A program made the translations under genes and the position numbers. Shown here one piece after another: positions 38,152 to 51,538 of a DNA stretch of 64,000 nucleotides. The notes below the pieces were generated by a model, which was not told the DNA's origin, made no database searches, and saw only the letters and a list, made by a program, of their open reading frames with translations. The DNA comes from Limanda limanda. Taxonomy: Eukaryota > Chordata > Actinopteri > Pleuronectiformes > Pleuronectidae. The stretch lies in assembly GCF_963576545.1 (NCBI RefSeq), contig NC_083653.1:15473358-15537357 (forward strand). Reading direction: 5' to 3'. Numbering within the stretch: position 1 is the stretch's first letter; each line of letters starts with the position of its first letter.

Positions 38152-39477
38152 CTGAGAAATGGGTTTCCAGGAATATAAATCTATACCCATCTTTGATGTG
38201 CCGTTGGATCTTGCTTGATCTAAAGTCAATGTAATTACACATATTCCTTTTTTGCTTCTGTTGGCCCGATATGTCTCCTTTACTTCGCGATCATGTGACC
38301 TGACCGAATGACAGGTATTGGCACAATAAGTGTTACCTCTCTACACCCTAATTAAGACGCACTTTTGGTGAAAACATAATTTCTAGCCATGTTGAAATAA
38401 CAACTTTGGAGGATCTCATATTCGTTTGGAGCATTTTAATTGGAAGTGAAAATAGGCATCATGGTATGATTTGTTTTTGTAGCCTAAAATGCTTTCAGCC
38501 GGAGTAAACTCCGCGATCCTCCTTTGAATTATTTTGGAACAGAAGTCATGTCCCAGATATTCGGCGGGTAGAGTTACTCCCATGGTGCATCTGTAGGAGG
38601 TTAGACTCACTCGACACTGATTGCAAAGAGAAAAAGCTAGACGTGTTTTTTCATTTTTGTCATGCACCAGGGTGAAATAGCGAGAAATCATGTCAAACAA
38701 AGATATCAGTGCAATAAAAAAGAAAGAAGAATGACTTAAATTGGATTCATTAATGCAAAGTTTTGGTTTAGCTCGAAAGATTTGGTTTCCAGTTATTGAC
38801 GCCATTATTTCATACATAAATTAGAGGATTATTAGAGGAAATTGTTACAGAAAAGATACAGTGAGGAAAGTCTGAAGCAGCCTTTGCCTTCTTAGTGTAT
38901 ATTATAATAAAGTATCTTCTTTGTCATAAACTTATGTTGTGGCGCCTGAGGGTGAGAGGAGATAAGACAGAGCCCTGGTTTGACAGCCACAGGTGTATCC
39001 TCTTGTTAAAACCTGTTTGAGGGAGAATGACCACTTGTCACTTTCTGCCCTCTCCCTCCCTCCTGTCTAATGAGGAGGCCACCGCACCAGCCCAGAGCTG
39101 AGACTTTCTCCTCTTCCCACCAGACTCAGACGGAAAGAACAAGAGAAACATTGCGTGACATCCTGTCACTGTGTTGCAGCAGGCCAACACACGCTCCCGG
39201 GGCTCCCTTTGTTTGTGTTCTTATTCCTCAAAGCCTCTTCTTGTATTTGCCTTGACTTTGTTCTGCCGGTGACAATTGTTCACTTGCATATATGTGAGTG
39301 CGTCTGACCCTTTGCACCAGAGAGTACATGTGGAGGTGCGAGTGCCCGGTGCAGGACAGGGAGCTCTCTGTGCTACTTTACTACTCGAGGTATTTTCTGG
39401 CATGCCTGTTTGGAGAAGACAACAAAGGCCCAGGCAGTGTCTTTGAGGGGCACCGGTTCCTTTCCTCTGTCATGGTA

Positions 39478-39513
39478 ACCCCCCCAACCCCCAACCCACC
39501 CGCCACCCCCCCC
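39478..39513 (-). repeat. C-rich tract, G-quadruplex-prone on the minus strand
   Basis: Several C runs of three to eight bases are separated by short a/g spacers (accccccccaacccccaac and onward). The minus strand therefore meets the usual four-G-run quadruplex pattern. Confidence 0.6.
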
Positions 39514-42500
39514 AGGCTCTGTCCAGACATGCTGACAGCATCGCTGAGGCTCGAGCAGCTCGGATCAGCAGTTTCGGGCAGCAGGGAAAAAATAAAGCGT
39601 CCTCATCGTGGACTATTCTCTGAGGCTTTAATGGCGCCACTGCTCTCAAACACTGAAATCAGGACGGCTAGAGACTCGAGGGGTCTCGAGGACTTGTGAT
39701 GCCTCGCTTGTGGTGATTTGCCGGGAGTAGTCAGCGGCTGTTGAGACGTCTCCAGACATGAATGTGGCAGTGATTGTTAGAGGTACGTTTTCAGGGACCG
39801 TTTGGAGTAATTGCGACGTGAGAGAGACACAGGCTAGATTGGGTAACACACATCTGCTGGCTTTTATCTACGTAAAGCATCATTCGTTCAGCAGATGGCA
39901 GCGAGATGAGAGTCCTGATAGTGCTGATGACATTTTGCACCCGTTAAAGGCTGACATTTAGCCATTGTGGCTTTTGAAATGAACTGCCCTGGCTGAGGAT
40001 GGTGAAAAAAATAAAATAAAAAGACTTGTGAAATGTTGCTTTTAAAATGTAGTGGCCTCCCCTCCTGTTTTGGGCAAATAGGACATGTGTGGTTTTGCAG
40101 TGTATTTTTTAGCCCGTCACTCATTGAAATGTTGTGTGAACAATCCAATAAATATTATATATTTAATACTAAGACATTTATATATATGATTTCATCAGAA
40201 ATGGCCTAATGCATCGAAAACCGTAAAATACATGTTTGTAAAAACCTTCAACAAACGCGTCAGAATGATTTATCTTATTAAAATGTTTTAAAATATATAT
40301 TTAAAATGTTTATGTTTTGAATATTGGTAATTTAGTTGATTATGTGATTTAGGAGCCTGGTCTATTTGCAACATATTTTGCAAAAATGTTGAGAAAAAAA
40401 GATTGTCGCTTTTCCAATTAAATTTAAATTTAAAAAACTGTTTTAAATTATCGTTTGTTACAAGTAAATTTAATGTTTGATCATTATAAGTGCACACAAC
40501 TACATATTGAATTGATCCTAAGCATTTCTTATTTTGTCTATAATAATAAACAATTTCAGCAACTTAATTTGTATGAATAAGAAAACGTTATACATAGACA
40601 TAGACTTAAAATCACAACTTATTAGATTGAGAGGGAGATATACAAACATAATAAAACGTTGTACTGCTTTTGTTTTTAACAACTTTTAACCAATGCACAG
40701 TAATGGATTTAAAAATGACTTAAAGTCACAGAAATTATATAACATGAAAAATTATTTATAAAAAGCCACTTTACTTGAGTCAAAACATTAACTAAAAGTC
40801 AAGAAGTGCAAGATTAGATTTTTTAGAGCTTTACTTTACTGGACATCCATTTTGCAATAGGGCCAAGTCTATGTTATCTGTTCCTGCGAAATCTTTTTTA
40901 TTTCCTTTTTGAAAGCTTTGGTCAGGCAGTGTTCCGACCCTGAATTCAAATAGCCAGCTTTAAAGTGCGGAGATGGAAAAATCCAAAAAACACATATCAT
41001 TGTGTCAAGTCATAATTTAAGAACTAGGGTTAAATGCTTCCTCGGCCTAAGAGCTGATATTGGGTTTCCCCCCCCACTGTTGTACGTGGCACCTGGGGTT
41101 GCAGAGTAGAGAGATTACATTATCCAACAGCTTGTGCTGACAGTGAACTCTTGACCAACTCTGTGAGTGTGGGTGTTTTCAATGTGTGCAGTCAGAAACA
41201 GGGAAACCATTTTAAAGTGGTGTTCTTATCAAAGTCAGCGGGAGGTGAGAAGTTTTATTTCCCCAAACATCCATTTGATGCTGTGAGATCGGCACCATAA
41301 TGTTTTGGGGTCTGAGGCAAAAACCGGTTTGCCACAATTATTATATGAATATTTATTCATTTATATTCTATTTTCATTACCAGGGCAGCACTTCACATGG
41401 GAATACCCCTCACGAATCCTTCTGACATTATCAGTGCTTTGACTGTAGGTTCCAGACCTTCTGTTCTCTGCAGGGGGGGAGACATTTTGTAGGGGAGCCA
41501 AATGCTGTGCAAGCTTTTTGCTTGGAAAGAGTTCTTTTGTGTGCATGTATTATATTTATGCTCTCGGCCCACTCTGCTCGTTCTGTCGTAAAGGAACCTT
41601 TGAACTGGAATTTCTCAAACGTCTCAGTCAACAGAATGCCTCAGTCCAATCTGCTTCAAACCTAGAATAGTGCTGCTGCTGCTTCTTTGAAAGCAGATCC
41701 CTTTAGATATAAAATGAATATATCTTATAATGTCTGTGATTATATATATCATAATATCTTGTAAAATTCATTCAAATATTATCCAGAATACAGCAATGCG
41801 ACTAGTAAATGTTGCATCATATCACTTTAAACTAGAGGGGATTGTTCATTAATTAATAAAACAATTTTAAGATATACATTTCTTCCTTTTTCCAAATGTC
41901 TTTTTAACTGTTAGTGTGATTTGTTTATTAATTAAGCTCTAACTATGTATTATTGGAAAATAATCTGTTGGGAGAACCAAAATCAACAAAAATGTGTCGA
42001 ATTGGATTGAATTCTATTAATTTAAATATATTTTCAGTATATTTATCTTGCACGTAGAGCAAGACTTTTTCAGAAAATATTGTTGACTTTGCTGATTTTT
42101 TTATCAATTGTTTTAAAGACAATTAATAAATCATAAATTAATTTCGTTTTCACGTGTGGTGTGATAAAATGATTAAGTGCTATTTGATTAAAAACTGTAC
42201 GGTGTAGTGAAGTGCTGTCCAAGCTAAAGAAAAGCCATTATGGCAGACATGTACATTGAATTATTGATCAGCCAGCATGGTTTGTTCTAGGTAATTAAGC
42301 TGTGAGTGTTGGTTGGAATTGATTGTTGAAAGTTTGAAAGAGAACAAAAAGGTCAAAGTCAACACCCCAGTGCTCTGTCTGCCAAAACACAGAATGTCAG
42401 CCAATTGAAACGAGATATGTGGAGAATTACATGTGTATTTGTGAAGTAGGAACGAGATTTGTCAGGAGAGAAATGGAACAAAACATTTTTTATATTTGAG

Positions 42501-43111
42501 AAAACATGGCTTTTTAATTTAAACCATCAAAAGTCACACTCTGCTGTATTTATTATAAAAACTGTCTCTCACAAGGTGTCACATCTCACAAGTCTTAAGA
42601 AAGAAACTTTACGTATTTTTAACCCCTTATTTTTGATTTCATGTGTCGTTTCATATTAATCAAAAATATATGCTATAAAATTCTAAGTATTCTGTTAGAT
42701 AATTTGTGATGCCACAATGTAGAACAAATTTTAGAACTTATTTTCAGAAACACAATCCAGTGTGTGTGTCTGATATATAAATGGCTGAATTAAAATATAT
42801 TTTTATTAAAGGTTTCAAACACTGTCTCACCTCTGCAAACGAAATTAAATTAAATTCCAAGACAATTCATCTTCATAAGGTTGTAGGAAAAAAGCTAAAA
42901 TATTCGCCCTTTGCTGTAGAACAATTTTTATTTTTGAGCTTTACTTTTCAGTCTTTTCAACACAACTCAGAAACAGTTGGCGAGCTCCTCTGAAAATGTC
43001 ACTTGTGAATACGCATCCAAATTTTAAATTTTTTCGTTACACAAAATGGTGGGTCTACAGATGCTCATGTTAAATACACGTAGAACCTTAAAATGGCTCC
43101 GTGTTTGGCAA

Positions 43112-43336
43112 CCAATGGCACACGGAGTCACCCTTCTTACAGCAACCAATCACAGTCCAGCACTTGACTTGCCACACCTTGTAACATGGTGCTCGCTGAT
43201 AGGTTACTGGAAATCTCACCCGAGGAAACCCATTGGCCACAGCGCTCGGAGATGTTTGACAGTAGAGTTACTAGGCTGAGCAGCAGAGTTGGCGCCGTGT
43301 TCGTAGCCCCTGTGCATGTGCAGTGTGTCAGCCAAT
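43112..43336. promoter_or_regulatory. cluster of CCAAT boxes, candidate promoter
   Basis: Four CCAAT pentamers with good NF-Y-type flanks lie within 225 bp: aaccaatgg (43112), aaccaatcac (43146), cattggcc on the minus strand (43232) and gccaatcac (43332). A GC-rich gagccggcgcggggtg follows the last one. It lies 2.7 kb upstream of the first BTB exon. A 166-codon frame runs from 43186 to 43686 but has no recognisable domain. Multiple NF-Y sites are typical of TATA-less promoters and of some LTRs; which applies here is unknown. Confidence 0.35.
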
Positions 43337-45644
43337 CACAAGGAGCCGGCGCGGGGTGTTGTTATTATTGTGAACGGCTTAGGGGCAGGAAACTACTTTG
43401 GCACATTTTATCACTGTTTGCAGTCCACGACGTGTACTCCAGAAATGTAGCACATTATACCCCTATGAGGATATCTACGTACTTCCCACAAAACAAACCC
43501 ATGCTGATATTTTCTGCGTCTGCTTACGACTCCGTGTTGCGCACAGTCCTCCAGGGATTTGTTTCCTTTGAGAGTATTGAGATGTTGGGTGTTTCAAAGC
43601 CGCTGAACGTGGCTGTGCCTCACCACACTCCACGCCAAACCCCCGAATGGGGACGCCATGTGCAGTTTCATGGTCCCCGGCGGTGATGAGTTGTTCCCGG
43701 GCGCTTCCCAGATCCACCCAAGAAGCTGATGATTAGCTCTTCCATCAGGCATTCAGGTGTATCTGCATGGCTCCGAGGGAGGCGGCCATTGTTTGCTGAC
43801 AAGTGGAGTTCTCTGTCTCCCCCTCTCACTTTCTCTATTGTTGGGGCGAATGGAGGGTGTGCGGTGTGTCTGATTGGAGGTGAGAGGCATATCGGCCGCT
43901 GGAGATCCACTAATGCAAACTCAAAACTACTGTGTATTCACTATTCACAGCCCATGCCCACACAGTAATCAGATAGCTGTCTCACTGACAAACAGCGCTG
44001 GGGTGGAATGTGGAGGGAGATGGATGAAGGACAAGGCAAATGGCAGCTTTGTGTTTGCATGTGCATGGTCTGCTCCAACCATACAGTTGTGTAGGTGGTC
44101 AAAGCACAACAGACATATTGTCAAAAACTGCATCTATTATAATATTTCCCCTCATTAGCTATGCAGCATGTTTAATAACCAGGTCATTCTCTCTGGCAAT
44201 TCATTTCTCGACACGATAACTGTGGGATGCGGCGCTCTGCGAGGAGGCTTTCTACCGTAGCACGCTCGTGAATTGCACCGTATTTGTCATGTGTCTTTAT
44301 ACGCTATAATTCCAGCTGCAGAATTAATTCAGAGCTGAGCTGCCAGTGTCAGTCAGGAGAATGGAAGGAGCTAAATGAGGAGATATTCCAGCCAAATAGA
44401 GGGGCGAGTGTCATTCCAGGTTAATTAAATCCCTGATTTGTGTCTGGCGTGAACACAGACCTCTTTCAGGATCATAGCGGAAAATGAAGGTCCTTTATTT
44501 CAGCATGGACGTTGCAAATACAATCACAAGTCCGATCAGTTTTGCACGATTAGTGGCTAGACGGTAACGCACACGTCCATCCGCACACACGTGCACATGC
44601 ACACACCGTTCTCGGTGCACATGATGTTGACAACAGAATGCTCACTGCTGGTCAGATTGCCGTGTTTACGCTGAGGTAGAGTGGCTGCACTAGCCTCGGG
44701 AAAAATGACCCTCCTTCTGATCAAGGGAGGATTCGCCACCTTTCTTATCTATATCATCATTCCCGTGTCTCACACAGAACTGTGGCTGCTCTTTATCTCT
44801 CCTCAGCATGTGTCCTTATACAGCACAGACTGTGTTTGGTGCCATAATACCCTTTTACTACATCTCACAGCCTGCAGTCTCCATGAAATGCTCTGTTAAC
44901 GCTATAAGACAGTGCTAGAGCCGGTTCCCTCCATGTTCTGTAGTATTCTCCTGTATTTGAATCTCTTAGTCTTTGCCTTTTTATCGGCGTCCTGAGTAGT
45001 GGATGGTAGCGGAGATTAACAAAGCTTACAGTTTTGGTTATCTCTCCTAAGGCTGTGGAATATGTTGCTAGTCTCCCGCTGATTTCCATTCTCAGCATCC
45101 CCTCATGGTGCCTCATTAAGACGCAGAGAAACAAGAGCCTCCGACCCAGCGCTGCAGCAAGGCCAGGCCGAACATTGTACGGCTGCACCAGATTATACAA
45201 CTCGCTGTGTACTCTCTGCCTTCGACTGCACATTGGTTTGCTCCAAGCGTGTTTTCTCAGATTGTGTTTTGTCACTTTCTGTTATTGCCGTGTATCTTTT
45301 TCCCAGCGAGAAGGACGAGGGGTGTTTTTCTAAGAGTGAGAGAGTGAGCGAGGGGATTTTGGGTTTAAGCTGTTGTTTTCTCATTGAGCAACATTTGAAG
45401 GTCAACTCTGTGCTGACTAGGGCATTAGTGAGAAGCCAAAGAATTTTATTTCGATATGAATAATGCATTGACAGTGTCTCTGTTTTCAGCCCACACGTTT
45501 TTTTCACTTCATTTAGCTCGGCGCCATCGACGTTTTAGTGCTGCAGATTAAATTGCAAGTCAAATACAGTTTAACAAGTGTCTTTCCCCATAACAACCAT
45601 TTTTTATTTTATTATATTTTCTTTTCTTTTTGTATTCCTACATT

Positions 45645-45712
45645 ATTGGATCCAGCCCACTGCGACCCCAAGAGGATAAGCCATACATAGATAATGGACG
45701 GATGGATAGTTC
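45645..45712. repeat. dispersed repeat tail (gacccc..aggataag..ggatggat)
   Basis: The order 'gcgaccccaagaggataag', then atagataatgg, then acggatggat matches the 3' tail of a very common fish interspersed repeat (gcgaccc..aggataagcgg..atggatggatgg). It is short and degenerate, so the family is not assigned. Confidence 0.5.
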
Positions 45713-46011
45713 TGTTAACCACTAGCATGCTTTGACCAATCACAGTACAGTATAGAATATGTGAGCTAATTATTATTTATTTTCTGTCATGCACTCTTTT
45801 TCTGTTATATTTACGTACAGGCTTCATTTTGCTTTGTCCGAAATGTCGAATCAAATGTGCACGTGTCACCTCTCGTCTATCATGTAATGAACACTGTTTC
45901 CTAAGATGCCAGCAATAATGTGTTCTTCAATCTACACTGTTTAACATTGTGCTCTGTTTCTTGTTGTCATGCTTTTTTTTGATGCACTTGTATTCAAAGA
46001 AAGAATTCTGA

Positions 46012-46227
<216 letters not shown>

Positions 46228-48200
46228 TGATCCAATCTGTTCCTTTCATAGGGCGCATTTGTGTCGCTTTTTTTTTTTCTTTCTTCTTTTCCCTTCCCCT
46301 CTCTCTCTTGCAGGTGTGTGAAGACTTTGGTTCCTAGCACAGGGCCAGCAGCCATTCCTCCCCTTTCCCGCTCAAATGAATGTATCTGAAAGTGGAGAAA
46401 AAAAAAAGAAAAGAAGGTCAACCCTCGTCATTACCTTTCCTCCCCCATGTAGGGCAAATTTAACCACATTTCCATTTTAATGAGCAGTGAAAATGTTCCA
46501 TGACTGGGGATGTTCTAAAACTCACCAAAGGGCCAAAACAAAAGAATCATACCTTCTTCAGTTTGGGTGGTAATTTGCCAAAGCTCCACTGTCTTCTATG
46601 GGCAGAGGGATTTTTGTCCCCTGAGCTGCCACTTTTTTTCTGTTGCTGTTTTGTGAATTCTGCCACAGAACAGCCTTTTCTTATGCTAATACATCATGGC
46701 TAGTCTAATAAGACATTTCACAGTCATAAACAAAAGGACGAGACAAAAGCGCGTCTAAAACAGCTTAATGAACCACCACTTTCACAGGTGAACACCACCC
46801 TTCACTGATGTATTTGTTTGATGTGGATTCAAGTATTCCCTCTCTACTCTGCCCTTCATACTCCCATATTTTTTATTTTTGTTCATGGGCTGTTTTGTTT
46901 CCACGGGTGCCTGTCTCTGTCTGTGTGTGTGTGTGCCCGTGTGTGTCAGCCACAGATCCTTTTAGTGTCTCTAGACGTGTGTGCACAATGTGTGAGAGTG
47001 ACTGTAAAGTCTGATAGCGCAAGTATGTCTTTTCTTTGTCTGCCTTGTTTTCCGGAAGGGGAATACCACAATTCCCTAATGTCCTCATCCTCACTTCAAA
47101 TCCTTGCAGGTGTTTCAGCTTGATTGAGAGTCCCCCGGACCCAGAGTTGTTTTGCCGCCTTGCTGCTTGTGTGCGCGAGTGTGTGCGCATTTGTTCTCAC
47201 TTGCATGGCTGGGGATGAAGTGTTGAGAAAATACAAAGACAAAACAGAAGAGATGCACACACACACACACACAGTCGCTGGCGGTGGCTGGAACGCCTTG
47301 GGGAAGTTTTCCACTTTGCCCTGCAGCCATGCGAGCTCATCAAAAAGCTGCTTATCAGCCTCTGCCGCGGTGGCCTCCTCTCTCGCCACCGATACACTTG
47401 TTCCTCCTGAATGAGGACGGAGTGAGGAAGGCCAGAGAGAGAACAGGGAGAGAAAAGCCACAGAGCAGCGTCTGTACTAGGATCACTCATCTCCATGACA
47501 GCAATACTCGTAGCGCCGTGAATAAAAAACGAGACGCTTGGTCTTACTTTGACCTTCACAATAGCAGAGACGCTTCCTGAGAGACTCCAGCGGCTTTGGA
47601 CAGAATTGAAGCCCCTGTAGTGGTCAACCTGTCCATCAGATTGTCTCGTCTTGGCCTCTTATCCGGGAAGTACAGTCGCCCAAATCGTTAATGCGTGAAG
47701 ACGTGACTCCTGAAAGACACGTCAGCTCCCAGAGGAGTGGTCTGAGTTTCATCAAGCTCATCTTAATGCCTGCTGCTGCCTACACAGTCTGATTTTTCTT
47801 GTTTAATTTGACAGTTTAACAGAGCAAATTCTCATTAATTGGTTAATTAATTGTAAAACTGCTTTGATTTATTGTCATAACGGCCGTCGTTTTTCACGAG
47901 ATTATGTCTAAAATAGAAATGTTCTCATTCGACTCCACGCTGGAGAATATCTGATGGATTTGTTATACTAATTGTTCATTTTGGGAGGCGTCTCGGGCGT
48001 CGATTTAATGAAGTCACGATCATCAGCATTATGCTAACGCTGCACCCTCCACAGTGATGGCTGTTGATATTAGAGAGCATGCGGCGCCCTGACTTTATGG
48101 AAATGAGAGGTGTGTTAGGAAAGGACAGCGGTGAGAAGTTGACAGGAGAAGGACAGAGAGGAAGTAGAAACGTAGGAATAAATGTCAGTAACGACCGTAC

Positions 48201-48231
48201 GGGGGGGTGGGGGGTGGGGGGGGGGGGGGGG
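48201..48231 (+). repeat. poly-G tract with strong G-quadruplex potential
   Basis: Three G runs (7, 6 and at least 16 bases) are separated only by single t or tgg-type interruptions. The exact length is likely to be unreliable in assemblies. Confidence 0.85.
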
Positions 48232-48570
48232 CGACGACGACAGGTGAAGAGGAGAGCGTTTTGGTCGTAGTTGAAAGGCGTTCGCTGTCAGGCGGATTGT
48301 CACAAGCTTGGTTAGACAGAAGCGAAGACTACCAAACGCCTCTCGTGTGCCATTCTGGTCACTTCTTCAATGAGTTACAGTGACGCTGCCCGTGGCTCGC
48401 TGGCGTCCACATCTTTATAAGGTCACATAAGAGACGCAGAGAAATAGAAAGAGAGAGAGAGAGAGAGAGACTTCATCTCTTTATATGTTCGGTACCCAGT
48501 CTCCCTCGTCCATTTCATTCAGGAGGGGTTCACTGCTGTGTAGAGGCCCTGTCAGCCCAGTGTTAACCAC

Positions 48571-48594
48571 CTGTGTGTGTGTGTGTGTGTGTGT
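48571..48594. repeat. (TG)n microsatellite
   Basis: About 12 TG copies; a second run of about 10 copies lies at 48669-48688, making this a cluster of short TG arrays. Confidence 0.85.
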
Positions 48595-48879
48595 GCACAC
48601 TGTGTGGTCCAAGTCTGGAAATGTGTGTGTGCAAATGTACATGATACGAAGCGTCTACATGATTTGCTGTGTGTGTGTGTGTGTGTGTGCAGGCTTTTGC
48701 GTCTGTGCGTGCGTGCGAACACGAAAGATGGAGGGACATAATTCTGGTGTGTTATCCAGGCAGGCTGCCATTAGTGAGAGTAAAAGTAGAGATGTAATAC
48801 TGGAGGGTGAGGGAGTGCACATCACACTTATTTTCCCTGACCTACACACACGGGAACACACACACACACACACACACAC

Positions 48880-49137
48880 GTTTGTACTTCTATCTTAGTG
48901 AGGACAGCCATTGGCATAATGCACTCCCATGCCCCTTACTCTGACAATCCAAACTAAATGCCTAACATTAACCCTTAATCAAACCCAAACCTAACCCTAA
49001 AACCTAGCCTTTACCCCTAAACAGTCCATCAAAGGGGGGTCAGAAAGTGAGCACTGAAAGTCCTCACTTTCCCAAAATGTCCTCACTGTCGGCTGTAGGC
49101 TCATACTGGTCCTCATAAAGATAGCTGTACAAGAGCA
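48880..49137. repeat. dispersed teleost repeat, copy 1
   Basis: The stretch begins with 'gtttgtacttctatcttagt', passes through an acctaaccctaaaacc region, and ends with 'ggtcctcataaagatagctg'. It is flanked on both sides by CA runs. This order (tcctcact..., cctaaccctaacc, ...tcctcataaagatag) is a very frequent fish interspersed repeat associated with microsatellites. A second, more decayed copy in the opposite orientation lies at 53720-53965. Confidence 0.7.
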
Positions 49138-50052
49138 CACACACACACTCACCAACCCAATGACTCACTTACCAAATTAAAAATCCTTTTTGGAAAGGAG
49201 CCAACATGTAGCAGCATAGAATGACAAAGTAATTATGAAAATTTGTTCAAATTCTTTTTAATCACATTTTGTCGCCCATCTTGACAAGGACTCACCGGCA
49301 GAGGAGATTTTGTATCACAAAGGGACTTTTCCTGCTTGAATAAAAAATTTATAATATAATATATAAAAGGGTAAAAAAAAAACACATGCATTATTTTATT
49401 TTTGCTTATCTGGCAAATTTTAAATCCTCGCTTTTTCCAACATAATCCTCCAACGTCTGCCTCCCTCTTTCAGGTGTTCTCCTCCGCTGCCTACGCTCAC
49501 CTAAAATATTCAGGCCTCCCCTAAAGTATATGTTCATTCAAGCAGCCAGCTCAGCCCACGCTACCTGACGAATGTAATGCCTCTCCGAAATGTGCACACA
49601 CGTCTGCCCTTGCCCCCACCCAAAAACCTATTACCCTACCCTTTAAAGGACCGATGCACAGAGCAGGGAGACAGATCATCTCCGGTAATTCCATTTTACC
49701 CCTCGGGATTTTCAAATAAGTGTGCTCCGCAGGCATTTAATTTATGGCCACCGCATCTGTAATGTAAAAATCTTTCAGCAGTCCTGACACATGCTTTCAT
49801 GCCATTTGTTTTTCCTCCCTTCTTCCCCCCTCTGTCAACTCATGGCTTTCACTGTGCCTGTGAGCCAGAGAGTGTTATAAGATGGGCTGGGAGCTCGGTT
49901 AAAGCCCATTACAGCGCAGGCCCTGTGTGAACTCCACAGCTGAGCCCTGTGAGCACTGCTCAGCCCTCTGTTGTTCTGCTGTCTCAGGCAGACAAAAGAC
50001 ACTGTAATACTTCTCTCAGAATTCAATTAGACGATATGTTCTGATTGGCTGC

Positions 50053-50160
50053 CTTTAAAGGGTCAGTTCATCCAAAACAGAAAACATGTTTTTTAGATTT
50101 TGTCCAACCTTTGAAAAACTGTGATATCTGCTCCTGTGCATTTTCACATTCCCATCCAAG
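50053..50160. repeat. dispersed teleost repeat fragment
   Basis: 'taaagggtcagttcatccaa' is a near match to the opening of a common teleost interspersed element (agggtcagttcacccaaat). The sequence downstream is degenerate, so the right border is approximate. Confidence 0.5.
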
Positions 50161-51455
50161 TCCTCTTACAATGTCGAGTTTCAAAAAAAGATGTTAAACT
50201 TGGAAGGTGGAGCCCTGCTGTCATAAATCTTTTTTTGATGTTAGTTGTTATGTTAGAAGTAATTTTTTTATTTTATTTGGGGTCTTTAAACTCAAGTTTT
50301 AACCAGATTAAGCCTAGAATTAAAGAAATCAAATAATAAAAGATTTCTTATGAATAATTTTAGAGCTATATATATATATATGCATACACTTTCTACTATA
50401 TAGACACTGTCTACTATTTTCAGACAGATCTTTTCTTTGAAAGAAAAATTGTTGTTATCCATTATTTTCTAGAAGGAAATTAAGCTCTGGATTGTTTATT
50501 TGCATCTTTATTTGTGATACCAATAAACAACCAGAAATTGAATTCCTGGTTGACCTCCATTAGTCAAATAAAACACTTTTTGTAACACATTTTCTTAATT
50601 GTCAGTGAACTGGCCATTTAATAACGAAGCTTCCCATCCGTATTCATATTGGCTTGTGCTTTTTGCTCTGCCATCAATCCTCAAAATAAACTTTTAGGTA
50701 AAGTTTTTCAAGTTTTTCAATCAAGAGTTCTGTCAAACCGAAGTCCATATTTCTTTTTCCCCCCCCTCTCACGCTGATGGCCCTCGGCTCACACTAGGAC
50801 GCAGCTCCGGGCTTTTAAACTCTCCACCTGTCATCCTGTCCTCTTTGTCCTTTTAGAGGGTGTCTGACACAAACCGGGCTCTTTACAGCAAAAAAAAGAA
50901 CCTCAGCATCAGTACCTGATCATACCTGATGCTGTATCGTGGCCTCATTACTGGAATGCAAAGGCAAGCAAAACTTGAGTCCCGACACTGACGGAGCTCA
51001 CATTACGTGCGTTTATTTTTATAATTTATTCCTGAATTTATGTTGAGATGGGGGATGTAAATACAAATCTATTTTGGCCCAGAAAACGTAGGCTTTGCCT
51101 CGGAGTAACCGTCCATCTTAACACGTCTTCATATTTGGAGACTGTACTTCCACGGAGAGAAAAAGGTCTCGTAAGAGAAAGCTAAAAGTATCGGCTGTAA
51201 AATGGGCTTTTTTTAGGTTGAGGGATGTACTAGGAAGTGTGAGTTTGTGTTTTTGTGCGTGTGTGTATGTGTATGTGTGTGTGTGTGTGTGTGTTTGTGT
51301 CTCATGCTGCTCCCCTCCTTCCTCTCTCCCTGTGCTCACCACCATTTTTGACAGTCTCTGCTGATTTTAAGACTTCCTCTTGAGTAAATGATTCGTTTTT
51401 CACAAACAAATCTCTCTGCCTGAGTGTACCCATCTTTTTCTTCCCCCCTCGTCCT

Positions 51456-51456
<1 letters not shown>

Positions 51457-51537
<81 letters not shown>
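51457..51537. repeat. (CT)n microsatellite
   Basis: About 40 CT copies without interruption, giving a run of Arg-Glu codons on the minus strand that is not a gene. Confidence 0.97.

Positions 51538-51538
<1 letters not shown>

Noticed and set aside
38416..38817. 133-codon minus-strand open frame
   Set aside because: No recognisable domain, AT-rich background, and no splice sites or start context that make a gene likely.
43186..43686. 166-codon plus-strand open frame
   Set aside because: It shows no domain and no similarity I recognise; the CCAAT boxes in the same place suit regulatory DNA better.
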